Positions 26,601-40,500 of a stretch of DNA of 64,000 nucleotides are shown here, in pieces; position 1 is the first letter of the stretch, and each line of letters starts with the position of its first letter. Where the stretch lies: positions 70,861,581 to 70,925,580 of the forward strand of contig CM058240.1 of NCBI GenBank assembly GCA_030180135.1, given 5' to 3'. The notes below the pieces were generated by a model that saw only the letters and a list, made by a program, of their open reading frames with translations, made no database searches and had not been told where the DNA came from. This stretch comes from Orychophragmus violaceus (lineage: Eukaryota; Streptophyta; Magnoliopsida; Brassicales; Brassicaceae). A program made the position numbers and the translations under genes.

Positions 26601-29500
26601 GATACATATGTTTCAAGAAGTTTTGGTAACAAAAGTTTTGTTTCGGATTCTCATAGGACATTTTGGAATATCAACGTTTCTTTCTTGTATGTTAGTAGGG
26701 TTACTTAGGGGTGTTTAAAATGAACATAAACTTGTATAACATGCTTCCCATTCTACCTTTAAGAGCATGCAAAAACTAACTTATAGTTGTCTTACCTCAC
26801 CTAATTTCTCCAATCCATGATACATATGTTTCAAGAAGTTTTGGTAAAAAAGTTTTGTTTAGGATTCTCATAGGACATTTTAGAAGATCAAAGTTTCTCT
26901 CTTGTCTGTTAGTAGGGTTACTTAGGGGTGTTTAAAGTGAACATAAACTTGTATAACATGCTTCTCATTCTACCTTTAAGAGCATGCAAAAACTAACTTA
27001 TAGTTGTCTTACCTCACCTAATTTCTCCAATCCATGATACATATGTTTCAAGAAGTTTTGGTAAAAAAGTTTTGTTTAGGATTCTCATAGGACATTTTAG
27101 AAGATCAAAGTTTCTTTCTTATCTGTTAGTAGGGTTACTTAGGGGTGTTTAAAGTGAACATAAACTTGTATAACATGCTTCTCAATCTACCTTTAAGAGC
27201 ATGCAAAAACTAACTTATAGTTGTCTTACCTCACCTAATTTCTCCAATCCATGATACATATGTTTCAAGAAGTTTTGGTAACAAAAGTTTTGTTTCGGAT
27301 TCTCATAGGACATTTTGGAATATCAAAGTTTCTTTCTTGTATGTTAGTAGGGTTACTTAGGGGTGTTTAAAATGAACATAAACTTGTATAACATGCTTCC
27401 CATTCTACCTTTAAGAGCATGCAAAAACTAACTTATAGTTGTCTTACCTCACCTAATTTCTCCAATCCATGATACATATGTTTCAAGAAGTTTTGGTAAA
27501 AAAGTTTTGTTTAGGATTCTCATAGGACATTTTAGAAGATCAAAGTTTCTCTCTTGTCTGTTAGTAGGGCTACTTAGGGGTGTTTAAAGTGAACATAAAC
27601 TTGTATAACATGCTTCTCATTCTACCTTTAAGAGCATGCAAAAACTAACTTATAGTTGTCTTACCTCACCTAATTTCTCCAATCCATGACACATATGTTT
27701 CAAGAAATTTTGGTAAAAATGTTTTGTTTAGGATTCTCATAGGACATTTTAGAAGATCAAAGTTTCTTTCTTGTCTGTTAATAGGGTTATTTAGGGGGGT
27801 GTTTAAAGTGAACAAAAACTTGTATAACATGCTTCTCATTCTACCTTTAAGAGCATGCAAAAACTAACTTATAGTTGTCTTACCTCACCTAATTTCTCTA
27901 ATCCATGACACATATGTTTCAAGAAGTTTTGGTAAAAATGTTTTGTTTAGGATTCTCATAGGACATTTTAGAAGATCAAAGTTTCTTTCTTGTCTGTTAG
28001 TAGGGTTACTTAGGAGTGTTTAAAGTGAACATAAACTTGTATAACATGCTTCTCATTCTACCTTTAAGAGCATGCAAAAACTAACTTATAGTTGTCTTAC
28101 CTCACCTAATTTCTCTAATCCATGACACATATGTTTCAAGAAGTTTTGGTAAAAATGTTTTGTTTATGATTCTCATAGGACATTTTAGAAGATCAAAGTT
28201 TCTTTCTTGTCTGTTAGTAGTGTTACTTAGGGGTGTTTAAAAGAACATAAACTTGTATAACATTCTTGTCATTCTTCCTTTAAGAGCATACAAAAACTAT
28301 TTTATAGTTGTCTTACCTCACGTAATTTCTCCAATCCATGACACATATGTTTCAAGAAATTTTGGTAAAAATGTTTTGTTTAGGATTCTCATAGGACATT
28401 TTAGAAGATCAAAGTTTCTTTCTTGTCAGTTAATAGGGTTATTTAGGGGGGTGTTTAAAGTGAACAAAAACTTGTATAACATGCTTCTCATTCTACCTTT
28501 AAGAGCATGCAAAAACTAACTTATAGTTGTCTTACCTCACCTAATTTCTCTAATCCATGACACATATGTTTCAAGAAGTTTTGGTAAAAAAGTTTTGTTT
28601 AGGATTCTCATAGGACATTTTAGAAGATCAAAGTTTCTTTCTTGTCTGTTAGTAGGGTTACTTAGGGGTGTTTAAAGTGAACATAAACTTGTATAACATG
28701 CTTCTCATTCTACCTTTAAGAGCATGCAAAAACTAACTTATAGTTGTCTTAACTCACCTAATTTCTCCAATCCATGATACATATGTTTCAAGAAGTTTTG
28801 GTAAAAAAGTTTTGTTTAGGATTCTCATAGGACATTTTAGAAGATCAAAGTTTCTCTCTTGTCTGTTAGTAGGGTTACTTAGGGGTGTTTAAAGTGAACA
28901 TAAACTTGTATAACATGCTTCTCATTCTACCTTTAAGAGCATGCAAAAACTAACTTATAGTTGTCTTACCTCACCTAATTTCTCCAATCCATGATACATA
29001 TGTTTCAAGAAGTTTTGGTAAAAAAGTTTTGTTTAGGATTCTCATAGGACATTTTAGAAGATCAAAGTTTCTTTCTTGTCTGTTAGTAGGGTTACTTAGG
29101 GGTGTTTAAAGTGAACATAAACTTGTATAACATGCTTCTCAATCTACCTTTAAGAGCATGCAAAAACTAACTTATAGTTGTCTTACCTCACCCAATTTCT
29201 CCAATCCATGACACATATGTTTCAAAAAGTTTTGGTAAAAATGTTTTGTTTAGGATTCTCATAGGACATTTTAGAAAATCAAAGTTTCTTTCTTGTCTGT
29301 TAATAGGGTTATTTAGGGGGGTGTTTAAAGTGAACAAAAACTTGTATAACATGCTTCTCATTCTACCTTTAAGAGCATGCAAAAACTAACTTATAGTTGT
29401 CTTACCTCACCTAATTTCTCCAATCCATGATACATATGTTTCAAGAAGTTTTGGTAAAAAAGTTTTGTTTAGGATTCTCATAGGACATTTTAGAAGATCA
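23680..29500 (+). repeat. Block duplication, offset 4348 bp (20 monomers), with a local 652-bp trimer
   Basis: The AGAAC-class unit near 23894 and the 219-bp unit at 24763 recur at 28242 and 29111, both 4348 bp later. The matching tracts are roughly 23.68-25.15 and 28.03-29.5 kb. Between them, a three-monomer group (ending TTCTTATCTG, then the TTTCGG class, then the CTTCCC class) is tandemly duplicated with a 652-bp offset near 26.29 and 26.94 kb. A private ATCAACGTTTC near 26.68 kb distinguishes the first trimer. A unit with CATCCTTCCC, TATATTTC and TTTTAGT near 26.07 kb recurs much later, near 43.25, 49.34, 51.08, 57.16 and 60.20 kb. Confidence 0.82.
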
Positions 29501-32500
29501 AAGTTTCTTTCTTGTCAGTTAATAGGGTTATTTAGGGGGGTGTTTAAAGTGAACAAAAAATTGTATAACATGCTTCTCAATCTACCTTTAAGAGCATGCA
29601 AAAACTAACTTATAGTTGTCTTACCTCACCTAATTTCTCTAATCCATGACACATATGTTTCAAGAAGTTTTGGTAAAAAAGTTTTGTTTAGGATTCTCAT
29701 AGGACATTTTAGAAGATCAAAGTTTCTTTCTTGTCTGTTAGTAGGGTTACTTAGGGGTGTTTAAAGTGAACATAAACTTGTATAACATGCTTCTCATTCT
29801 ACCTTTAAGAGCATGCAAAAACTAACTTATAGTTGTCTTACCTCACCTAATTTCTCTAATCCATGACACATATGTTTCAAGAAGTTTTGGTAAAAATGTT
29901 TTGTTTATGATTCTCATAGGACATTTTAGAAGATCAAAGTTTCTTTCTTGTCTGTTAGTAGTGTTACTTAGGGGTGTTTAAAGTGAACATAAACTTGTAT
30001 AACATGCTTCTCATTCTACCTTTAAGAGCATGCAAAAACTAACTTATAGTTGTCTTACCTCACCTAATTTCTCTAATCCATGACACATATGTTTCAAGAA
30101 GTTTTGGTAAAAAAGTTTTGTTTAGGATTCTCATAGGACATTTTAGAAGATCAAAGTTTCTCTCTTGTCTGTTAGTAGGGTTACTTAGGGGTGTTTAAAG
30201 TGAACATAAACTTGTATAACATGCTTCTCATTCTACCTTTAAGAGCATGCAAAAACTAACTTATAGTTGTCTTACCTCACCTAATTTCTCTAATCCATGA
30301 CACATATGTTTCAAGAAGTTTTGGTAAAAAAGTTTTGTTTAGGATTCTCATAGGACATTTTAGAAGATCAAAGTTTCTTTCTTGTCTGTTAGTAGGGTTA
30401 CTTAGGGGTGTTTAAAGTGAACATAAACTTGTATAACATGCTTCTCAATCTACCTTTAAGAGCATGCAAAAACTAACTTATAGTTGTCTTACCTCACCTA
30501 ATTTCTCCAATCCATGATACATATGTTTCAAGAAGTTTTGGTAAAAAAGTTTTGTTTAGGATTCTCATAGGACATTTTAGAAGATCAAAGTTTCTTTCTT
30601 GTCTGTTAGTAGGGTTACTTAGGGGTGTTTAAAGTGAACATAAACTTGTATAACATGCTTCTCAATCTACCTTTAAGAGCATGCAAAAACTAACTTATAG
30701 TTGTCTTACCTCACCCAATTTCTCCAATCCATGACACATATGTTTCAAAAAGTTTTGGTAAAAATGTTTTGTTTAGGATTCTCATAGGACATTTTAGAAA
30801 ATCAAAGTTTCTTTCTTGTCTGTTAATAGGGTTATTTAGGGGGGTGTTTAAAGTGAACAAAAACTTGTATAACATGCTTCTCATTCTACCTTTAAGAGCA
30901 TGCAAAAACTAACTTATAGTTGTCTTACCTCACCTAATTTCTCCAATCCATGATACATATGTTTCAAGAAGTTTTGGTAAAAAAGTTTTGTTTAGGATTC
31001 TCATAGGACATTTTAGAAGATCAAAGTTTCTTTCTTGTCAGTTAATAGGGTTATTTAGGGGGGTGTTTAAAGTGAACAAAAAATTGTATAACATGCTTCT
31101 CATTCTACCTTTAAGAGCATGCAAAAACTAACTTATAGTTGTCTTACCTCACCTAATTTCTCTAATCCATGACACATATGTTTCAAGAAGTTTTGGTAAA
31201 AAAGTTTTGTTTAGGATTCTCATAGGACATTTTAGAAGATCAAAGTTTCTTTCTTGTCTGTTAGTAGGGTTACTTAGGGGTGTTTAAAGTGAACATAAAC
31301 TTGTATAACATGCTTCTCATTCTACCTTTAAGAGCATGCAAAAACTAACTTATAGTTGTCTTACCTCACCTAATTTCTCTAATCCATGACACATATGTTT
31401 CAAGAAGTTTTGGTAAAAATGTTTTGTTTATGATTCTCATAGGACATTTTAGAAGATCAAAGTTTCTTTCTTGTCTGTTAGTAGTGTTACTTAGGGGTGT
31501 TTAAAGTGAACATAAACTTGTATAACATGCTTCTCATTCTACCTTTAAGAGCATGCAAAAACTAACTTATAGTTGTCTTACCTCACCTAATTTCTCTAAT
31601 CCATGACACATATGTTTCAAGAAGTTTTGGTAAAAAAGTTTTGTTTAGGATTCTCATAGGACATTTTAGAAGATCAAAGTTTCTCTCTTGTCTGTTAGTA
31701 GGGTTACTTAGGGGTGTTTAAAGTGAACATAAACTTGTATAACATGCTTCTCATTCTACCTTTAAGAGCATGCAAAAACTAACTTATAGTTGTCTTACCT
31801 CACCTAATTTCTCTAATCCATGACACATATGTTTCAAGAAGTTTTGGTAAAAAAGTTTTGTTTAGGATTCTCATAGGACATTTTAGAAGATCAAAGTTTC
31901 TTTCTTGTCTGTTAGTAGGGTTACTTAGGGGTGTTTAAAGTGAACATAAACTTGTATAACATGCTTCTCAATCTACCTTTAAGAGCATGCAAAAACTAAC
32001 TTATAGTTGTCTTACCTCACCTAATTTCTCCAATCCATGATACATATGTTTCAAGAAGTTTTGGTAAAAAAGTTTTGTTTAGGATTCTCATAGGACATTT
32101 TAGAAGATCAAAGTTTCTCTCTTGTCTGTTAGTAGGGTTACTTAGGGGTGTTTAAAGTGAACATAAACTTGTATAACATGCTTCTCATTCTACCTTTAAG
32201 AGCATGCAAAAACTAACTTATAGTTGTCTTACCTCACCTAATTTCTCTAATCCATGACACATATGTTTCAAGAAGTTTTGGTAAAAAAGTTTTGTTTAGG
32301 ATTCTCATAGGACATTTTAGAAGATCAAAGTTTCTTTCTTGTCTGTTAGTAGGGTTACTTAGGGGTGTTTAAAGTGAACATAAACTTGTATAACATGCTT
32401 CTCAATCTACCTTTAAGAGCATGCAAAAACTAACTTATAGTTGTCTTACCTCACCTAATTTCTCCAATCCATGATACATATGTTTCAAGAAGTTTTGGTA

Positions 32501-35500
32501 AAAATGTTTTGTTTAGGATTCTCATAGGACATTTTAGAAGATCAAAGTTTCTCTCTTGTCTGTTAGTAGGGTTACTTAGGGGTGTTTAAAGTGAACATAA
32601 ACTTGTATAACATGCTTCTCATTCTACCTTTAAGAGCATGCAAAAACTAACTTATAGTTGTCTTACCTCACCTAATTTCTCTAATCCATGACACATATGT
32701 TTCAAGAAGTTTTGGTAAAAAAGTTTTGTTTAGGATTCTCATAGGACATTTTAGAAGATCAAAGTTTCTTTCTTGTCTGTTAGTAGGGTTACTTAGGGGT
32801 GTTTAAAGTGAACATAAACTTGTATAACATGCTTCTCAATCTACCTTTAAGAGCATGCAAAAACTAACTTATAGTTGTCTTACCTCACCTAATTTCTCCA
32901 ATCCATGATACATATGTTTCAAGAAGTTTTGGTAAAAATGTTTTGTTTAGGATTCTCATAGGACATTTTAGAAGATCAAAGTTTCTCTCTTGTCTGTTAG
33001 TAGGGTTACTTAGGGGTGTTTAAAGTGAACATAAACTTGTATAACATGCTTCTCATTCTACCTTTAAGAGCATGCAAAAACTAACTTATAGTTGTCTTAC
33101 CTCACCTAATTTCTCTAATCCATGACACATATGTTTCAAGAAGTTTTGGTAAAAATGTTTTGTTTAGGATTCTCATAGGACATTTTAGAAGATCAAAGTT
33201 TCTCTCTTGTCTGTTAGTAGGGTTACTTAGGGGTGTTTAAAGTAAACATAAACTTGTATAACATGCTTCTCATTCTACCTTTAAGAGCATGCAAAAACTA
33301 ACTTATAGTTGTCTTACCTCACCCAATTTCTCCAATCCATGACACATATGTTTCAAAAAGTTTTGGTAAAAATGTTTTGTTTAGGATTCTCATAGGACAT
33401 TTTAGAAAATCAAAGTTTCTTTCTTGTCTGTTAATAGGGTTATTTAGGGGGGTGTTTAAAGTGAACAAAAACTTGTATAACATGCTTCTCATTCTACCTT
33501 TAAGAGCATGCAAAAACTAACTTATAGTTGTCTTACCTCACCTAATTTCTCCAATCCATGATACATATGTTTCAAGAAGTTTTGGTAAAAAAGTTTTGTT
33601 TAGGATTCTCATAGGACATTTTAGAAGATCAAAGTTTCTTTCTTGTCAGTTAATAGGGTTATTTAGGGGGGTGTTTAAAGTGAACAAAAAATTGTATAAC
33701 ATGCTTCTCAATCTACCTTTAAGAGCATGCAAAAACTAACTTATAGTTGTCTTACCTCACCTAATTTCTCTAATCCATGACACATATGTTTCAAGAAGTT
33801 TTGGTAAAAAAGTTTTGTTTAGGATTCTCATAGGACATTTTAGAAGATCAAAGTTTCTTTCTTGTCTGTTAGTAGGGTTACTTAGGGGTGTTTAAAGTGA
33901 ACATAAACTTGTATAACATGCTTCTCATTCTACCTTTAAGAGCATGCAAAAACTAACTTATAGTTGTCTTACCTCACCTAATTTCTCTAATCCATGACAC
34001 ATATGTTTCAAGAAGTTTTGGTAAAAATGTTTTGTTTATGATTCTCATAGGACATTTTAGAAGATCAAAGTTTCTTTCTTGTCTGTTAGTAGTGTTACTT
34101 AGGGGTGTTTAAAGTGAACATAAACTTGTATAACATGCTTCTCATTCTACCTTTAAGAGCATGCAAAAACTAACTTATAGTTGTCTTACCTCACCTAATT
34201 TCTCTAATCCATGACACATATGTTTCAAGAAGTTTTGGTAAAAAAGTTTTGTTTAGGATTCTCATAGGACATTTTAGAAGATCAAAGTTTCTCTCTTGTC
34301 TGTTAGTAGGGTTACTTAGGGGTGTTTAAAGTGAACATAAACTTGTATAACATGCTTCTCATTCTACCTTTAAGAGCATGCAAAAACTAACTTATAGTTG
34401 TCTTACCTCACCTAATTTCTCTAATCCATGACACATATGTTTCAAGAAGTTTTGGTAAAAAAGTTTTGTTTAGGATTCTCATAGGACATTTTAGAAGATC
34501 AAAGTTTCTTTCTTGTCTGTTAGTAGGGTTACTTAGGGGTGTTTAAAGTGAACATAAACTTGTATAACATGCTTCTCAATCTACCTTTAAGAGCATGCAA
34601 AAACTAACTTATAGTTGTCTTACCTCACCTAATTTCTCCAATCCATGATACATATGTTTCAAGAAGTTTTGGTAAAAAAGTTTTGTTTAGGATTCTCATA
34701 GGACATTTTAGAAGATCAAAGTTTCTTTCTTGTCTGTTAGTAGGGTTACTTAGGGGTGTTTAAAGTGAACATAAACTTGTATAACATGCTTCTCAATCTA
34801 CCTTTAAGAGCATGCAAAAACTAACTTATAGTTGTCTTACCTCACCCAATTTCTCCAATCCATGACACATATGTTTCAAAAAGTTTTGGTAAAAATGTTT
34901 TGTTTAGGATTCTCATAGGACATTTTAGAAAATCAAAGTTTCTTTCTTGTCTGTTAATAGGGTTATTTAGGGGGGTGTTTAAAGTGAACAAAAACTTGTA
35001 TAACATGCTTCTCATTCTACCTTTAAGAGCATGCAAAAACTAACTTATAGTTGTCTTACCTCACCTAATTTCTCCAATCCATGATACATATGTTTCAAGA
35101 AGTTTTGGTAAAAAAGTTTTGTTTAGGATTCTCATAGGACATTTTAGAAGATCAAAGTTTCTTTCTTGTCAGTTAATAGGGTTATTTAGGGGGGTGTTTA
35201 AAGTGAACAAAAAATTGTATAACATGCTTCTCATTCTACCTTTAAGAGCATGCAAAAACTAACTTATAGTTGTCTTACCTCACCTAATTTCTCTAATCCA
35301 TGACACATATGTTTCAAGAAGTTTTGGTAAAAAAGTTTTGTTTAGGATTCTCATAGGACATTTTAGAAGATCAAAGTTTCTTTCTTGTCTGTTAGTAGGG
35401 TTACTTAGGGGTGTTTAAAGTGAACATAAACTTGTATAACATGCTTCTCATTCTACCTTTAAGAGCATGCAAAAACTAACTTATAGTTGTCTTACCTCAC

Positions 35501-37591
35501 CTAATTTCTCTAATCCATGACACATATGTTTCAAGAAGTTTTGGTAAAAATGTTTTGTTTATGATTCTCATAGGACATTTTAGAAGATCAAAGTTTCTTT
35601 CTTGTCTGTTAGTAGTGTTACTTAGGGGTGTTTAAAGTGAACATAAACTTGTATAACATGCTTCTCATTCTACCTTTAAGAGCATGCAAAAACTAACTTA
35701 TAGTTGTCTTACCTCACCTAATTTCTCTAATCCATGACACATATGTTTCAAGAAGTTTTGGTAAAAAAGTTTTGTTTAGGATTCTCATAGGACATTTTAG
35801 AAGATCAAAGTTTCTCTCTTGTCTGTTAGTAGGGTTACTTAGGGGTGTTTAAAGTGAACATAAACTTGTATAACATGCTTCTCATTCTACCTTTAAGAGC
35901 ATGCAAAAACTAACTTATAGTTGTCTTACCTCACCTAATTTCTCTAATCCATGACACATATGTTTCAAGAAGTTTTGGTAAAAAAGTTTTGTTTAGGATT
36001 CTCATAGGACATTTTAGAAGATCAAAGTTTCTTTCTTGTCTGTTAGTAGGGTTACTTAGGGGTGTTTAAAGTGAACATAAACTTGTATAACATGCTTCTC
36101 AATCTACCTTTAAGAGCATGCAAAAACTAACTTATAGTTGTCTTACCTCACCTAATTTCTCCAATCCATGATACATATGTTTCAAGAAGTTTTGGTAAAA
36201 AAGTTTTGTTTAGGATTCTCATAGGACATTTTAGAAGATCAAAGTTTCTCTCTTGTCTGTTAGTAGGGTTACTTAGGGGTGTTTAAAGTGAACATAAACT
36301 TGTATAACATGCTTCTCATTCTACCTTTAAGAGCATGCAAAAACTAACTTATAGTTGTCTTACCTCACCTAATTTCTCTAATCCATGACACATATGTTTC
36401 AAGAAGTTTTGGTAAAAAAGTTTTGTTTAGGATTCTCATAGGACATTTTAGAAGATCAAAGTTTCTTTCTTGTCTGTTAGTAGGGTTACTTAGGGGTGTT
36501 TAAAGTGAACATAAACTTGTATAACATGCTTCTCAATCTACCTTTAAGAGCATGCAAAAACTAACTTATAGTTGTCTTACCTCACCTAATTTCTCCAATC
36601 CATGATACATATGTTTCAAGAAGTTTTGGTAAAAATGTTTTGTTTAGGATTCTCATAGGACATTTTAGAAGATCAAAGTTTCTCTCTTGTCTGTTAGTAG
36701 GGTTACTTAGGGGTGTTTAAAGTGAACATAAACTTGTATAACATGCTTCTCATTCTACCTTTAAGAGCATGCAAAAACTAACTTATAGTTGTCTTACCTC
36801 ACCTAATTTCTCTAATCCATGACACATATGTTTCAAGAAGTTTTGGTAAAAAAGTTTTGTTTAGGATTCTCATAGGACATTTTAGAAGATCAAAGTTTCT
36901 TTCTTGTCTGTTAGTAGGGTTACTTAGGGGTGTTTAAAGTGAACATAAACTTGTATAACATGCTTCTCAATCTACCTTTAAGAGCATGCAAAAACTAACT
37001 TATAGTTGTCTTACCTCACCTAATTTCTCCAATCCATGATACATATGTTTCAAGAAGTTTTGGTAAAAATGTTTTGTTTAGGATTCTCATAGGACATTTT
37101 AGAAGATCAAAGTTTCTCTCTTGTCTGTTAGTAGGGTTACTTAGGGGTGTTTAAAGTGAACATAAACTTGTATAACATGCTTCTCATTCTACCTTTAAGA
37201 GCATGCAAAAACTAACTTATAGTTGTCTTACCTCACCTAATTTCTCTAATCCATGACACATATGTTTCAAGAAGTTTTGGTAAAAATGTTTTGTTTAGGA
37301 TTCTCATAGGACATTTTAGAAGATCAAAGTTTCTCTCTTGTCTGTTAGTAGGGTTACTTAGGGGTGTTTAAAGTAAACATAAACTTGTATAACATGCTTC
37401 TCATTCTACCTTTAAGAGCATGCAAAAACTAACTTATAGTTGTCTTACCTCACCCAATTTCTCCAATCCATGACACATATGTTTCAAAAAGTTTTGGTAA
37501 AAATGTTTTGTTTAGGATTCTCATAGGACATTTTAGAAAATCAAAGTTTCTTTCTTGTCTGTTAATAGGGTTATTTAGGGGGGTGTTTAAA
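29111..37591 (+). repeat. Higher-order repeat block, period 4131 bp (19 monomers)
   Basis: The 219-bp units at 29111, 33242 and 37373 are 4131 bp apart, and those at 30634 and 34765 likewise. A GAACAAAAAATTG variant recurs near 29551 and 33682 and near 31075 and 35206. AGTAAACATAAAC recurs at 33242 and 37373. Within each copy, two monomer types alternate as a dimer of about 434 bp for several cycles (for example 31.7-33.0 and 36.3-37.1 kb): CTCATTC/CTCTAAT/GACACA, then CTCAATC/CTCCAAT/GATACA. The third copy begins at 37373, but at 37592 the pattern jumps two monomers ahead. Confidence 0.86.
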
Positions 37592-40500
37592 GTGAACAAA
37601 AACTTGTATAACATGCTTCTCATTCTACCTTTAAGAGCATGCAAAAACTAACTTATAGTTGTCTTACCTCACCTAATTTCTCTAATCCATGACACATATG
37701 TTTCAAGAAGTTTTGGTAAAAATGTTTTGTTTATGATTCTCATAGGACATTTTAGAAGATCAAAGTTTCTTTCTTGTCTGTTAGTAGTGTTACTTAGGGG
37801 TGTTTAAAGTGAACATAAACTTGTATAACATGCTTCTCATTCTACCTTTAAGAGCATGCAAAAACTAACTTATAGTTGTCTTACCTCACCTAATTTCTCT
37901 AATCCATGACACATATGTTTCAAGAAGTTTTGGTAAAAAAGTTTTGTTTAGGATTCTCATAGGACATTTTAGAAGATCAAAGTTTCTCTCTTGTCTGTTA
38001 GTAGGGTTACTTAGGGGTGTTTAAAGTGAACATAAACTTGTATAACATGCTTCTCATTCTACCTTTAAGAGCATGCAAAAACTAACTTATAGTTGTCTTA
38101 CCTCACCTAATTTCTCTAATCCATGACACATATGTTTCAAGAAGTTTTGGTAAAAAAGTTTTGTTTAGGATTCTCATAGGACATTTTAGAAGATCAAAGT
38201 TTCTTTCTTGTCTGTTAGTAGGGTTACTTAGGGGTGTTTAAAGTGAACATAAACTTGTATAACATGCTTCTCAATCTACCTTTAAGAGCATGCAAAAACT
38301 AACTTATAGTTGTCTTACCTCACCTAATTTCTCCAATCCATGATACATATGTTTCAAGAAGTTTTGGTAAAAAAGTTTTGTTTAGGATTCTCATAGGACA
38401 TTTTAGAAGATCAAAGTTTCTCTCTTGTCTGTTAGTAGGGTTACTTAGGGGTGTTTAAAGTGAACATAAACTTGTATAACATGCTTCTCATTCTACCTTT
38501 AAGAGCATGCAAAAACTAACTTATAGTTGTCTTACCTCACCTAATTTCTCTAATCCATGACACATATGTTTCAAGAAGTTTTGGTAAAAAAGTTTTGTTT
38601 AGGATTCTCATAGGACATTTTAGAAGATCAAAGTTTCTTTCTTGTCTGTTAGTAGGGTTACTTAGGGGTGTTTAAAGTGAACATAAACTTGTATAACATG
38701 CTTCTCAATCTACCTTTAAGAGCATGCAAAAACTAACTTATAGTTGTCTTACCTCACCTAATTTCTCCAATCCATGATACATATGTTTCAAGAAGTTTTG
38801 GTAAAAATGTTTTGTTTAGGATTCTCATAGGACATTTTAGAAGATCAAAGTTTCTCTCTTGTCTGTTAGTAGGGTTACTTAGGGGTGTTTAAAGTGAACA
38901 TAAACTTGTATAACATGCTTCTCATTCTACCTTTAAGAGCATGCAAAAACTAACTTATAGTTGTCTTACCTCACCTAATTTCTCTAATCCATGACACATA
39001 TGTTTCAAGAAGTTTTGGTAAAAAAGTTTTGTTTAGGATTCTCATAGGACATTTTAGAAGATCAAAGTTTCTTTCTTGTCTGTTAGTAGGGTTACTTAGG
39101 GGTGTTTAAAGTGAACATAAACTTGTATAACATGCTTCTCAATCTACCTTTAAGAGCATGCAAAAACTAACTTATAGTTGTCTTACCTCACCTAATTTCT
39201 CCAATCCATGATACATATGTTTCAAGAAGTTTTGGTAAAAATGTTTTGTTTAGGATTCTCATAGGACATTTTAGAAGATCAAAGTTTCTCTCTTGTCTGT
39301 TAGTAGGGTTACTTAGGGGTGTTTAAAGTGAACATAAACTTGTATAACATGCTTCTCATTCTACCTTTAAGAGCATGCAAAAACTAACTTATAGTTGTCT
39401 TACCTCACCTAATTTCTCTAATCCATGACACATATGTTTCAAGAAGTTTTGGTAAAAATGTTTTGTTTAGGATTCTCATAGGACATTTTAGAAGATCAAA
39501 GTTTCTCTCTTGTCTGTTAGTAGGGTTACTTAGGGGTGTTTAAAGTAAACATAAACTTGTATAACATTCTTCTCATTCTACCTTTAAGAGCATGCAAAAA
39601 CTAACTTATAGTTGTCTTACCTCACCCAATTTCTCCAATCCATGACACATATGTTTCAAAAAGTTTTGGTAAAAATGTTTTGTTTAGGATTCTCATAGGA
39701 CATTTTAGAAAATCAAAGTTTCTTTCTTGTCTGTTAATAGGGTTATTTAGGGGGGTGTTTAAAGTGAACAAAAACTTGTATAACATGCTTCTCATTCTAC
39801 CTTTAAGAGCATGCAAAAACTAACTTATAGTTGTCTTACCTCACCTAATTTCTCCAATCCATGACACATATGTTTCAAGAAATTTTGGTAAAAATGTTTT
39901 GTTTAGGATTCTCATAGGACATTTTAGAAGATCAAAGTTTCTTTCTTGTCTGTTAATAGGGTTATTTAGGGGGGTGTTTAAAGTGAACAAAAAATTGTAT
40001 AACATGCTTCTCATTCTACCTTTAAGAGCATGCAAAAACTAACTTATAGTTGTCTTACCTCACCTAATTTCTCTAATCCATGACACATATGTTTCAAGAA
40101 GTTTTGGTAAAAAAGTTTTGTTTAGGATTCTCATAGGACATTTTAGAAGATCAAAGTTTCTTTCTTGTCTGTTAGTAGGGTTACTTAGGGGTGTTTAAAG
40201 TGAACATAAACTTGTATAACATGCTTCTCATTCTACCTTTAAGAACATGCAAAAACTAACTTATAGTTGTCTTACCTCACCTAATTTCTCTAATCCATGA
40301 CACATATGTTTCAAGAAGTTTTGGTAAAAATGTTTTGTTTATGATTCTCATAGGACATTTTAGAAGATCAAAGTTTCTTTCTTGTCTGTTAGTAGTGTTA
40401 CTTAGGGGTGTTTAAAGTGAACATAAACTTGTATAACATGCTTCTCATTCTACCTTTAAGAGCATGCAAAAACTAACTTATAGTTGTCTTACCTCACCTA

